DNA from: an uncultured Lachnospiraceae bacterium
GTDB taxonomy: Bacteria; Bacillota; Clostridia; Lachnospirales; Lachnospiraceae
NCBI GenBank assembly: GCA_910588825.1
Contig: CAJURF010000028.1
Coordinates: forward strand, 1-41,430
Length of the DNA stretch: 41,430 bases
Direction: 5' to 3'
Position numbers and translations under genes: made by a program. A model generated the notes under the pieces. The model did not search any database and was not told the origin of the DNA. It saw nothing but the letters and a program-made list of their open reading frames with translations. This document shows positions 33,977 to 41,430 of this stretch, in pieces. Each line of letters opens with the position of its first letter. Within the stretch, counting starts at the first letter, position 1.

Positions 33977-35695
33977 TTATTTCGGTGCGATCTCATTGGA
34001 GAGCCAATAATAATCCACAGTGTGGATGTCTGCGCCCGTCACTTTTGACGCATTAGAGAGGAATGTACTATTATAATATCCGTGTACCAGTACCGCGCAG
34101 TCATCAATCAGGATCTGTTCCATCTTGATAACCAGGTCTGCGCGTTCGTCCAGATCCGTTGAGGCCATATACTGATCGTAGAGTTCATCGTACTCATCAT
34201 TCTCATACCAGCAGTAGTTCGCCCCCTTACTGTTCACATAGAACTCGCTCCCTTTGTCCCCGCCGTACCAATTTTTCATAAACGCGCTGGGTTCACCTGT
34301 TCCGACGGTGGTCCAGTTAGAGTCGCACAGATCGTACTCTCCTGCCTGCATCATGTTCCACTCCGTATCAGAATCAGTATTGTTCACGTTCACATCGATC
34401 CCGATCTCAGACAGAGAGATCTGGATTGCCTCCGCAAAATCACTCAGACACCTATTGGTATATGTGATGTACTGCAGGGTGATCTTCTCACCGTCAAGTT
34501 CACGGAATCCGTCCCCGTCGCTGTCCTTGATGCCTGCATCGTCCAAAAGCTTCTTTGCTCCTTCCACATCATACTCAAAATCATTTTTTAACGACTCATA
34601 GTCATAAGAAAGCGTAGCTGGGAGGACTGCGGGACCGTATGTATACATCCCGCCCACTGTCACATCACAGAGTGTCTGGCCGTCAACTGCTTTGAACACA
34701 GCCTGCCTGAGCGCTTCATTCTTACCCAGGATGCCGTTGAAATTCACATAGGCAAAACCTGTCCGCATACTAGGAGTCTTGGATACATAATAAGCATCGT
34801 CCCCCGATAATTCTTCCAGGTCGCTGGCCGTAGTGATATTCTCTGTCAGATCAATATCCCCGGTCTTTAACGCGCTGGCTTTCGTGCTGTCATCTTCAAT
34901 AAAGATAACAGAAACGCTGTCATAGGGCACTTCCCCATTCCAGTAGTGTTCATTCTTTACCAGTTCCGAACATTTTGTCGTCTCATCCATGGACGAAATC
35001 GCATAAGGCCCTGTGCCAATCACAGAAGTGCCGTCTGCTGTATAATCATGCTCTGCATCTGTTGTATCCCCTTCCACATCAATGATCGTGTAAAACGGGA
35101 AACAGAGGATAGATGTAATATCTGCGTAGGGTTCTTTTGTAACGATGGTCACTGTGTTGGCGTCTGCATCTGCAGTGATGGAATCTGTCTGCAGATATGT
35201 CTCCGGTGTGGAGCTTTTCTTATCCGTGGCACAGACCGTATAGAGACGGTTCAGTGAATCCGCCACTGCCTGTGCATTACAGTCATTTCCGTTGGAAAAT
35301 TGCACCCCATCGCGGATATGGAAAGTCCAGGTCTTCTTGTCGTCTGATACTTCATATTCGTCGCAGAGATTGTAATCTACGGTCAAGTCGTCTTTGAATT
35401 TGAAAAGTCCCTCCGTGACCCCGTGGCGGATCCCGTCCCAAGCTGCATTCTGATAATCTGCCGGATCATAAGATGTGGAATATACATAACATCCAAAATT
35501 CAGATGTCTGCCGTCTGCCACTTCTGTCTTGGCACTGCCGCCCTGACCCGCATCATCCCCCGCGTCCCCTGAGCCTCCTCCTGACCCGCCGCATCCTGTC
35601 AGTACCGCGGCTGTCAGCGTCCCAGCCAGACCAAGAGCCAGCGCCCTCCTCAACAAACCATTCCCCTGTTTCTTTTCTCCCTTCATTTTTTTCAT
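33977..35695 (-). CDS. family 5 (Opp/Dpp/Nik-type) solute-binding lipoprotein
   Basis: A 572-residue type-II binding protein. The signal peptide ends in a lipobox (TAAVLTGC, Cys35), followed by a Gly/Ser/Asp-rich linker. The mature protein shows the SBP-family-5 pattern: NAAWDGIRHGVTEGLFKF, KTWTFHIRDGVQFSNGND, GTGPYAISSMD and LLDDAGIKDSDGDGFRELDG. Ligand specificity cannot be read from the sequence. It is the first gene behind the cobalamin riboswitch, so expression should fall when B12 is plentiful. An ATG at 35695 has AAAGGTG; a GTG three codons earlier is possible. Confidence 0.93.
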   Translation of the reverse strand: MKKMKGEKKQGNGLLRRALALGLAGTLTAAVLTGCGGSGGGSGDAGDDAGQGGSAKTEVADGRHLNFGCYVYSTSYDPADYQNAAWDGIRHGVTEGLFKFKDDLTVDYNLCDEYEVSDDKKTWTFHIRDGVQFSNGNDCNAQAVADSLNRLYTVCATDKKSSTPETYLQTDSITADADANTVTIVTKEPYADITSILCFPFYTIIDVEGDTTDAEHDYTADGTSVIGTGPYAISSMDETTKCSELVKNEHYWNGEVPYDSVSVIFIEDDSTKASALKTGDIDLTENITTASDLEELSGDDAYYVSKTPSMRTGFAYVNFNGILGKNEALRQAVFKAVDGQTLCDVTVGGMYTYGPAVLPATLSYDYESLKNDFEYDVEGAKKLLDDAGIKDSDGDGFRELDGEKITLQYITYTNRCLSDFAEAIQISLSEIGIDVNVNNTDSDTEWNMMQAGEYDLCDSNWTTVGTGEPSAFMKNWYGGDKGSEFYVNSKGANYCWYENDEYDELYDQYMASTDLDERADLVIKMEQILIDDCAVLVHGYYNSTFLSNASKVTGADIHTVDYYWLSNEIAPK

Positions 35696-35777
35696 ATCTC
35701 GCACCTTTTACCTTTCCAGCATTTTAGTGTCTTGGGTCAATCCGCCAGTAAGCTTATGGTAATGTTTCCTATACGAT

Positions 35778-35806
35778 AAAAAAACGCCCGTACATAGATA
35801 CGGACG
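35778..35806 (-). terminator. rho-independent terminator of the B12 riboswitch
   Basis: On the minus strand CGTCCGTA and TACGGGCG form an 8-bp stem (one G-U) with a 6-base loop, followed by seven T. It lies between the aptamer and the binding-protein gene, the place of an expression platform. A separate pairing CCTGCTT/AAGCAGG (35874-35880 with 35829-35835) would capture the aptamer 3' end. Confidence 0.88.
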
Positions 35807-35869
35807 CAAAAAACTACACAAATAAAAGCCTGCTTCTCATCTTCCGTAAGAATCATACTCAATAACAAA

Positions 35870-36060
35870 CTGCAAGCAGGTCTCCTGACTTAAGATCGAC
35901 ACTTTAAGACACCTTCCCAGACTTACTCAAACAAAGCCCAGTGGTATAAACTGCCCCAAAGCTCCCTAATACAGTGACGGGATCATACCGGAATCGCACC
36001 GGTTTCCCTTTTAATCCTTGCGGAACTTACAGTTGGCTGGTTCCCAAACCAACAAATGCT
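35870..36060 (-). promoter_or_regulatory. cobalamin (B12) riboswitch
   Basis: The minus strand shows the conserved elements of the cobalamin aptamer in order: AAAAGGGAAACCGGTGCGAT then TCCGG, CCCGTCACTGTATTAGG, a B12-box-like ACCACTGGG, GGGAAGG, and the 3' box AAGTCAGGAGACCTGC. It lies between a sigma-A promoter and a terminator and is upstream of the ABC importer operon. Known riboswitches of this class turn genes off when adenosylcobalamin or related corrinoids bind. The boundaries are approximate. Confidence 0.95.
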
Positions 36061-36079
36061 ATTTAATTTTTCGCTTAAT

Positions 36080-36108
36080 ATTATAATGGAAATATCAGAA
36101 AATGTCCA
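36080..36108 (-). promoter_or_regulatory. promoter of the riboswitch-controlled operon
   Basis: On the minus strand TGGACA (36103-36108) and a perfect TATAAT (36080-36085) are separated by 17 bases. Transcription should begin about 10-15 bases before the aptamer. Between here and the ligA stop (36109-36292) nothing further is recognised. Confidence 0.88.
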
Positions 36109-36292
36109 GACCTTTTTCGACTTTTTACCCTAACCTGGGTAACTCGGATAAATGAATCACGTATGGAAAGTATGTTGAAAATTTTCATACCTGTTTCTTT
36201 ATCATGATCTTATCCTCAGTCAAAATACAGCACCGTAATCCAGCTAAGCTTTTTATGCTTCTTTTTAATTTTACTGGAGTATGTCTTAAAAT

Positions 36293-38278
36293 TCAGACAC
36301 GCTCCAGAAGTTTCATAAAGTCATCTTCTGATATCACCGGAACTCCCAGCTCCCTGGCTTTCTTATTCTTGGAGGAATTGGACGCCGTGTTGTTGTTAAT
36401 CAGGTAATCGGTCCTGCCTGTCACTGTGCCCGTCACCTTTCCCCCATTGGATTCTATCAGCTCTTTCAGCTCTTTCCGGTTAGCAAACTTCTCCAGGCTT
36501 CCAGTGATCACAAAGGTTTTCCCTTCCAACAAAGTGTCAGAAGGTCCCTCCAGAGCCTCTATGTGCAGCTGACCGCTGAGATGCTCCCAGCTCTTTATAT
36601 TTTCCTCTCTTGCAAAAAACATGACCAGATTTTTGGCCAATACCGGACCAATGCCGTCTATACCGCTGACTTCTTCTTCCGCCGCCTGCATAATCTCATC
36701 CATATCCTGGTCAAAGTGGCGGCAGATTAATTTTGCATTGGCAAGACCAATTCCCGGTATACCCAGACCATACAGCACCCTGGGCAGAGTTGTGGTCTTT
36801 GCTCTATCCAGGTTCTCCAGCAGATTTTCGAAAGACTTCTGTCCAAACCCCTCCATTTCCAAAATCTCATCCCGGTACCTGGCAATCTCAAACAAATCCC
36901 CAAAGTCCTGGATGAACCCCCGGCCGATGAATTTCTCCAGTGTGGCCTCTGAAAGCCCTTCGATATTCAGGGCATCCCTGCTGGCAAAAAGTGTAAACGC
37001 CTTGATTTTCTTCGCCGGACATTCCGGGTTGGTACAGCGCAGCACCTTCACATCGTTATCCTGCTCTATGAGGGTTTCCCCATGGCATGCCGGGCAGGCA
37101 TCCGGTATTTGTAAATTTCCGCTTTTTGTAAGATTTTCCGCGATCTGCGGGATAATCATATTGGCTTTGTACACCAGAATCTGGTCACCGATTCCCAGCT
37201 TTAGTTCCTGAAGAATACTCACATTATGAACGCTGGCCCGGCTCACTGTACTGCCCTCCAGTTCCACAGGCGAAAAGATGGCCACCGGATTAATCAATCC
37301 GGTTCTGGACGGACTCCACTCCACCTCCTCCAGCGTAGTCTCCCTCATTTCATCTTTCCACTTAAATGCAAATGCATTTCTGGGAAATTTGGATGTACTC
37401 CCCAGAGATGCCCCGTAAGAAATATTGTCATAAACAGCCACCAAGCCATCAGATGGAAGGTCATTTTTCTCAGTCTGGGAGGAGAAATACTCCATTGCCT
37501 CATCCAGGTTTTCCCTGTCCACTACCCGGTATTCCACCACCTCAAAGCCCTGATTCTGCAGAAATTTCATCTCCTGCTCATGGGAATTTCCAAACTCCAT
37601 ACCTGGAGCACTCACCAGGGCAAAACCATAGAAACGCACGTTTCTTGCAGCTGTCACTTCGTTATTCAGCTGCCGGACAGACCCACTGCACAGATTTCGG
37701 GGGTTTTTATACTGGGCCTGCACATCCTCAATCTGCTGATTGATCTTCTCAAAATCCTGGTATGTGATCACTGCCTCTCCCCGCAGCACCATCCTTCCCT
37801 TATAGGGGATTCTCAGCGGCAGATTGACAAACACACGGGCGTTATTGGTGATCACTTCCCCCACAGTTCCATTTCCCCTGGTTACTGCTTTCATCAGCTC
37901 CCCGTTCTCGTAAGTCAGAACAATGGTCAGCCCGTCCAGTTTCCAGGACAGCAAGACCCTGTGCTCTCCGATGAAACTGCGCAGCGCCTCCCGGTCTTTT
38001 GTCTTATCCAGAGAGAGCATAGGTATCTCATGGGCTTCCTTGGGCAGTTCGTCCAGGGCCTCATATCCCACTGAGACTGTGGGGCTGCCCGCCAGAACCA
38101 CACCCGACTCTTTCTCCAGGGCCAGCAGCTGGTCATAGAGCTGGTCATACTTCTGGTTACTCATCAGCTCCTTGTCCTCCTGGTAATATGCTTTTGACGC
38201 CTGATTCAGTGTTTCCACCAGCTCCTTCATCTGCTCCAGCACCGCTTCCTGCTGTTTTACTTTCTCATCTGCAACCAT
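36293..38278 (-). CDS. ligA: NAD-dependent DNA ligase LigA
   Basis: A 661-residue full-length ligase. The N-terminal Ia/adenylation domain has the Lys113 nucleophile (KLDG, 113-116) and RGEAVIT. The OB fold follows, then a four-Cys zinc finger (CPAC...CTNPEC), helix-hairpin-helix repeats and a C-terminal BRCT domain (about 585-661, GKTFVITGSLEKFANR). It seals nicks in replication and repair using NAD. The start overlaps the rluF-like gene by 14 bases, with GGAGGA upstream. Confidence 0.97.
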   Translation of the reverse strand: MVADEKVKQQEAVLEQMKELVETLNQASKAYYQEDKELMSNQKYDQLYDQLLALEKESGVVLAGSPTVSVGYEALDELPKEAHEIPMLSLDKTKDREALRSFIGEHRVLLSWKLDGLTIVLTYENGELMKAVTRGNGTVGEVITNNARVFVNLPLRIPYKGRMVLRGEAVITYQDFEKINQQIEDVQAQYKNPRNLCSGSVRQLNNEVTAARNVRFYGFALVSAPGMEFGNSHEQEMKFLQNQGFEVVEYRVVDRENLDEAMEYFSSQTEKNDLPSDGLVAVYDNISYGASLGSTSKFPRNAFAFKWKDEMRETTLEEVEWSPSRTGLINPVAIFSPVELEGSTVSRASVHNVSILQELKLGIGDQILVYKANMIIPQIAENLTKSGNLQIPDACPACHGETLIEQDNDVKVLRCTNPECPAKKIKAFTLFASRDALNIEGLSEATLEKFIGRGFIQDFGDLFEIARYRDEILEMEGFGQKSFENLLENLDRAKTTTLPRVLYGLGIPGIGLANAKLICRHFDQDMDEIMQAAEEEVSGIDGIGPVLAKNLVMFFAREENIKSWEHLSGQLHIEALEGPSDTLLEGKTFVITGSLEKFANRKELKELIESNGGKVTGTVTGRTDYLINNNTASNSSKNKKARELGVPVISEDDFMKLLERV

Positions 38279-38993
38279 AGTCTCCTCCTGTTTCCAACAA
38301 ACAATCCAATTGTTCTCTCTCCTTACCGGTAATTTCCCGGTATTCTCCCGGCTTCAGCCCGTCCAGCCGTATATTCATAACACGGATTCTCTTTAGTGCG
38401 GCCACCTGATATCCAAGATATTCACACATCCTGCGGATCTGCCGGTTCAATCCCTGGGTCAGCACAATTCGAAAGGATTTTCTCCCAGTCCTCTCCACCT
38501 GGCATTCTCTGGTAACAGTACCCAAAATAGGCACCCCCCGGGACATGGATGCCAAAAATTCCTCTGTCACTTCCCGGTCAACGGTTACCAGATACTCTTT
38601 TTCATGAAAATTCCGTCCTCTCATAATCTGATCCGCAGCTTCCCCTTTGTTGGTCAGCAGCAACAGACCCTCAGATTCCTTATCCAGTCTGCCCACTGTA
38701 AACACCCTCACCGGATATTTCAGGTAATCCACTATATTATTTTTCTCCCGTTTTTCCTCCGTACATACAATCCCCCGCGGCTTATAAAAGGCCAGAAAAA
38801 TCTCCCGCTGACCAGCCTTCACCTCTTCACCGTCAACCATTACCCTCTGGCCTGGCATTACCCGGGACCCCAGCTGTGCCCTGAAGCCATCCACTGCCAC
38901 CTTCCCCTCCCTGATCAATCGGTCCGCAGCCCTTCTGGAACACACACCGCACTCACTCAGATATTTGTTGAGCCTTGTCCCCTTCTCTTCCAT
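38265..38993 (-). CDS. rluF: 23S rRNA pseudouridine synthase, RluF/RsuA family
   Basis: A 242-residue enzyme. An N-terminal S4 RNA-binding domain (TRLNKYLSECGVCSRRAADR) is followed by the RsuA-type catalytic domain with the active-site Asp in VGRLDKESEGLLLLTN. GLNRQIRRMCEYLGY near the end is another hallmark. It isomerises a uridine in rRNA; RluF (position 2604) is the best guess from the RLDKESEG and KPRG context, but RluB is a close alternative. It is translationally coupled to ligA. Confidence 0.88.
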   Translation of the reverse strand: MEEKGTRLNKYLSECGVCSRRAADRLIREGKVAVDGFRAQLGSRVMPGQRVMVDGEEVKAGQREIFLAFYKPRGIVCTEEKREKNNIVDYLKYPVRVFTVGRLDKESEGLLLLTNKGEAADQIMRGRNFHEKEYLVTVDREVTEEFLASMSRGVPILGTVTRECQVERTGRKSFRIVLTQGLNRQIRRMCEYLGYQVAALKRIRVMNIRLDGLKPGEYREITGKEREQLDCLLETGGDYGCR

Positions 38994-39057
38994 ATCGCCC
39001 TCCTATCTTCCTTATATCCGCCCTGCCGAATGGTATATTGAGCAGTTACAATTGAGT

Positions 39058-39092
39058 GAAAAAAAGAAGTACGGCATAGATATCTGCCGTAC
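39058..39092 (-). terminator. rho-independent terminator after the SH3 protein
   Basis: On the minus strand GTACGGCA and TGCCGTAC form a perfect 8-bp stem with an 8-base loop (itself holding GATATC), followed by TTCTTTTTTT. It lies 20 bases after the SH3-protein stop. Confidence 0.92.
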
Positions 39093-39111
39093 CTCACAAT
39101 TTCAATTCTAT

Positions 39112-40047
39112 TTAGCGGAGTAAATCCTGATACACATATCCTACAACACCGCCGTATTCAATCTGTATCCAGCCATTCTCCTCTCCCAGCCTGGTCACTG
39201 TCTCCCCTGCCGGAACTACAGTAACTATCTGAGAACCGGACTGGGCTGCAATCCGGACATTACAGTCATCTGCTGCAGTCATCATCCCTTCTCCGGCCGG
39301 TGCAGTATTCTGCTGTCCTTCCGTTCCATTATCAGACACTGGCGCCGGAGTGGGGGTACCTGCATCTGCACCTCCCAGGCTTTCCAAAAATTCTTTCAGA
39401 TTCGCATCACTGCTCTGTGCCTGGTCATACGCAGCCTGCACATTGTTGCGCAGCTGCACAACCTCCGCCTGGTCCATCACAGTGTTGACATATTCCTGAA
39501 TCTCGGAATCATTGACAGCATCCGCAGAAATCTTCAGCTCCTCATTTTCATCGGTGATCACATACAGCTGGCTGAGCGCAGGCGCCAGGGTATCCACACC
39601 CGCACATTTATAAGCGAAACTTGCGAATACCACATATGTACCTTCTTCCATACCCTCTGTTGTATAGACTTCCACATTCTCGTAGCCTTCAATATACTTT
39701 GTATTGGCAATCTTGGTCTCCTCCGCCGGATCCAGATTATCCACCAGTTTCTTTAACTCATCGACGTCTTTATCTCCAAGTGCCTTATAATAATCTTCGA
39801 TCAGCTTAGTAACATCAGGAACCGCATCCTTCTCCAATGATACGGAAACTGTTTCCTGGTCATCTCCACCGTTCTGATTCGCTGACTCTGTCTCAACCTG
39901 GTTCCCCGACTGGGTCTTCTTATCATCCTTTCCCCCACCGGTAAAAGTACGAATTCCCAGGAATATCAGAACCGCCGCCGCCAATATTCCCACCCCCAGC
40001 AATATATAGCGGAGGTTATCAGATATCCATTCTCTAAAATTATCCAA
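39112..40047 (-). CDS. membrane-anchored SH3-domain protein
   Basis: A 311-residue protein with one membrane helix (about 13-33). An acidic Gln/Glu/Asn-rich linker follows. A domain at about 75-215 (LIEDYYKALGDKDVDELKKL, EVYTTEGMEEGTYVVFASFA) looks like an NTF2/DUF4878-type fold. A Pro/Thr/Gly linker leads to a C-terminal bacterial SH3 domain (about 255-311, NVRIAAQSGSQIVTVVPAGE, GYVYQDLLR). It probably faces the cell wall. The start is TTG at 40047 with GGAGGG upstream. It is a single-gene unit downstream of the tRNA. Confidence 0.85.
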   Translation of the reverse strand: MDNFREWISDNLRYILLGVGILAAAVLIFLGIRTFTGGGKDDKKTQSGNQVETESANQNGGDDQETVSVSLEKDAVPDVTKLIEDYYKALGDKDVDELKKLVDNLDPAEETKIANTKYIEGYENVEVYTTEGMEEGTYVVFASFAYKCAGVDTLAPALSQLYVITDENEELKISADAVNDSEIQEYVNTVMDQAEVVQLRNNVQAAYDQAQSSDANLKEFLESLGGADAGTPTPAPVSDNGTEGQQNTAPAGEGMMTAADDCNVRIAAQSGSQIVTVVPAGETVTRLGEENGWIQIEYGGVVGYVYQDLLR

Positions 40048-40099
40048 ATTAATCCCTCCTTCATCAAATCCACTGGTGAGTTATTCAGCAAAATAAAAA

Positions 40100-40172
40100 C
40101 ACATCCGGAGGGATTCGAACCCCCGCCACGTGGCACCGGAAACCACTGCTCTATCCCCTGAGCTACGGATGC
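40100..40172 (-). tRNA. tRNA-Arg (anticodon CCG)
   Basis: The minus strand folds as a 73-nt cloverleaf. The acceptor GCATCCG pairs with CGGATGT (G-U at the first pair). The D arm is GCTCAGGGGATAGAGC, the anticodon stem GTGGT/GCCAC encloses loop TTCCGGT with anticodon CCG, and the T arm GGGGG/CCCTC encloses TTCGAAT. CCA is not encoded. It reads the CGG arginine codon. Confidence 0.95.
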
Positions 40173-40195
40173 TTGTACCTTAACTGTACTTAGAG

Positions 40196-40224
40196 AGTAT
40201 ACCACATCCGTATCCGTTTGTAAA
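40196..40224 (-). promoter_or_regulatory. tRNA-Arg promoter
   Basis: On the minus strand TTTACA (40219-40224) and TATACT (40196-40201) are separated by 17 bases, with an extended TGG before the -10. It lies 24 bases ahead of the tRNA 5' end. Confidence 0.75.
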
Positions 40225-40255
40225 GTCAATATAAAAATCAACGGCAGATTTTCAT

Positions 40256-40861
40256 CTAATTGTACATCTTTTCCGCGGCTTTGTCATAAAAATACACGTG
40301 ATTTGACAAAATCTCCTGCTCCGGCACCTGTGCCTCGTTCACCTGCCTCACAATTTCCTCCAGTTCTTCTCTCGAATAGCCGCTGGAGGCAGGCAGGATA
40401 ATGCATTCATGAATACTGCTGGGAAGAATATAATAATCTGTCTGGACTGCATTACCAATACTCGACAGTACTTCCGGATAGAAAACACAGGCAGCCCCCA
40501 GAAACATCTTCGCATTGGTGAGAACATACAGAGGCAGCTTTTCCGTTCCTCCACCGATCTTTTCCCAAATATGGAATTCCCGCAAAATATCTTCCATGGA
40601 ATGAAATGACACAGGCAGCAGCCTGGGCGTATTTTCCATGGCCCATGTCTTCAGCCTTTCCTTTGTCAGTCCATAGTATTCCAGCTGGCGGTTGTCAAAC
40701 AGATAAACCTTCTGCCTGCAGTCTTCTCCCTCCTCCATATAGAAAAACACAATCGCCAGGTCCAGGTAACGGTCATGGGGAACCTGCTCCAGCAGCTCCT
40801 GATTCTTTTCTGCATTCATCACCTGGAACAGAATCTTATCCTTTATCTCTTCTGCGCGCAA
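40256..40861 (-). CDS. DUF5688 family protein, N-terminally short
   Basis: A 201-residue protein. Recognisable DUF5688 stretches are QELLEQVPHDRYLDLAIVFF, ENTPRLLPVSFHSMEDILRE, YVLTNAKMFLGAACVFYP and DYYILPSSIHECIILPASS. From memory, family members are about 300 residues and begin with a further domain of roughly 100 residues that is missing here. The only start is a TTG at 40861 with AAAGGA upstream; an in-frame stop lies 6 codons before it. It is therefore a natural short version or a 5'-truncated gene. Function unknown. Confidence 0.7.
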   Translation of the reverse strand: MRAEEIKDKILFQVMNAEKNQELLEQVPHDRYLDLAIVFFYMEEGEDCRQKVYLFDNRQLEYYGLTKERLKTWAMENTPRLLPVSFHSMEDILREFHIWEKIGGGTEKLPLYVLTNAKMFLGAACVFYPEVLSSIGNAVQTDYYILPSSIHECIILPASSGYSREELEEIVRQVNEAQVPEQEILSNHVYFYDKAAEKMYN

Positions 40862-41023
40862 ATAACCATCCTTTCTTCAACTAAATTTTACATACCATCT
40901 CCACAAGATTTGAAATATCGCACGAACGTGCAGACAACCCAGAATTTAGAATTGTTCTGAGAGAATCATAGCATAGGTGAAAAGCTGTGTCCAGTGGGTT
41001 TATGGAAATTTTCGAAAGATAAA

Positions 41024-41311
41024 CTACATTTCCTCCTCAAACGAAAACGGGATATTTAATCTTTTGAAATCCCTGTAAATATCATCATTAAAATATCCAT
41101 ATGCCTCTTTATCATCTGTATAGATGCGAAAGATAAGCTCCTTATCATGATAAAAAGACAAATCCCAGAACTGCTCTTGTCCAATATCTATGCAGCCACA
41201 TAAATCGTTCATTTTTTCTGTAACAACATCAAACATACAGATATCATAATACAAAATGTTATAAATGCACCCCAGAGAATTAGTACCTATCCTGGTCACT
41301 CTATTTCCCAA
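41024..41311 (-). CDS. hypothetical protein, possibly 5'-truncated
   Basis: A 95-residue acidic protein that I do not recognise (GNRVTRIGTNSLGCIYNILY, ending NIPFSFEEEM). The TTG at 41311 has a weak site. The frame continues upstream without a start to about 41351 and still looks coding (YGCSANIDQGYLGNR), which suggests the real N-terminus is lost. Base composition is more AT-rich than the neighbours. The size and acidic character would suit an immunity-type or SMI1-like protein, but this is not supported further. Confidence 0.45.
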   Translation of the reverse strand: MGNRVTRIGTNSLGCIYNILYYDICMFDVVTEKMNDLCGCIDIGQEQFWDLSFYHDKELIFRIYTDDKEAYGYFNDDIYRDFKRLNIPFSFEEEM

Positions 41312-41363
41312 ATATCCCTGATCTATATTTGCACTGCAACCATATTTTCTTTATATATTGTAA

Positions 41364-41430
41364 CTATTCAGAACCCAATGTCATGATGCTGGGGTCAAAA
41401 GCCCACGAAATAGAACCTTGAAAATTTAAT
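41364..41430 (-). CDS. 3' end of a gene cut by the window edge
   Basis: The last 67 bases hold an open frame ending in TAG (41364-41366) that encodes about 21 residues, NFQGSISWAFDPSIMTLGSE at the end. The sequence reads like a real C-terminus. The gene cannot be identified from so little. Confidence 0.35.
   Translation of the reverse strand, partial: LNFQGSISWAFDPSIMTLGSE

Noticed and set aside
1..41430. CRISPR arrays, intact insertion sequences, integrases or prophage genes
   Set aside because: No regularly spaced direct repeats, transposase motifs or phage structural genes were seen on either strand.

Overview
The window looks like chromosomal DNA of an anaerobic, spore-forming Firmicute, most likely a Lachnospiraceae member (Blautia-like). 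This is an inference from gene content: an alpha/beta-type small acid-soluble spore protein and a YyaC-type spore protease, DUF5711 and DUF5688 proteins that I associate with this family, a FeoA-FeoB fusion, a long Firmicutes-type SRP RNA, strong Shine-Dalgarno sites and frequent TTG/GTG starts. Most of it is ordinary core chromosome. The accessory-looking parts are about 27.3-36.1 kb and the right end.

Layout. At the far left a strong promoter with A-tract upstream DNA reads leftwards out of the window and resembles an rRNA operon leader. Next, on the minus strand, come a CvpA-like membrane protein, a DUF5711 protein and a LysM protein with a degenerate MPN/JAMM-like domain. A plus-strand yyaC gene faces a minus-strand DNA-replication/repair cluster (pfk-dnaX-ybaB-recR-HD protein). 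The SRP RNA (ffs) and a C39-like peptidase follow on the plus strand. From 10.2 to 19.8 kb the minus strand carries a GH73-like glucosaminidase, asnB, and a coupled operon of feoAB fusion, diguanylate cyclase and hybrid histidine kinase. From 20.0 to 27.2 kb the plus strand carries a phosphoribosyltransferase-like protein, a UgpC/MsmK-type sugar ABC ATPase, a CdaR-like regulator, and an Spx/ArsC-like - Lrp - aminotransferase operon followed by an SASP gene and a bidirectional terminator. Minus-strand hypothetical genes, one of only 40 codons, are interspersed.

The most interesting region is 27.3-36.1 kb, all on the minus strand. A good promoter (36080-36108) leads into a cobalamin (B12) riboswitch (about 35870-36060) and a rho-independent terminator (35778-35806). 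Then follow a complete Opp/Nik-type ABC importer (solute-binding lipoprotein, two permeases, two ATPases), a second and unrelated periplasmic-binding-like lipoprotein coupled by a 4-base overlap, a decayed fragment of a heavy-metal P-type ATPase, a structured leader and a MATE transporter. The regulation points to cobalt, nickel or corrinoid-related transport rather than peptide nutrition, which sequence similarity alone would have suggested.

The right end holds ligA with an overlapping RluF-type pseudouridine synthase, an SH3-domain membrane protein, tRNA-Arg(CCG) with its own promoter, and then what looks like a decaying accessory patch: an N-terminally short DUF5688 gene, an orphan hypothetical gene and the 3' end of another gene cut by the window edge.
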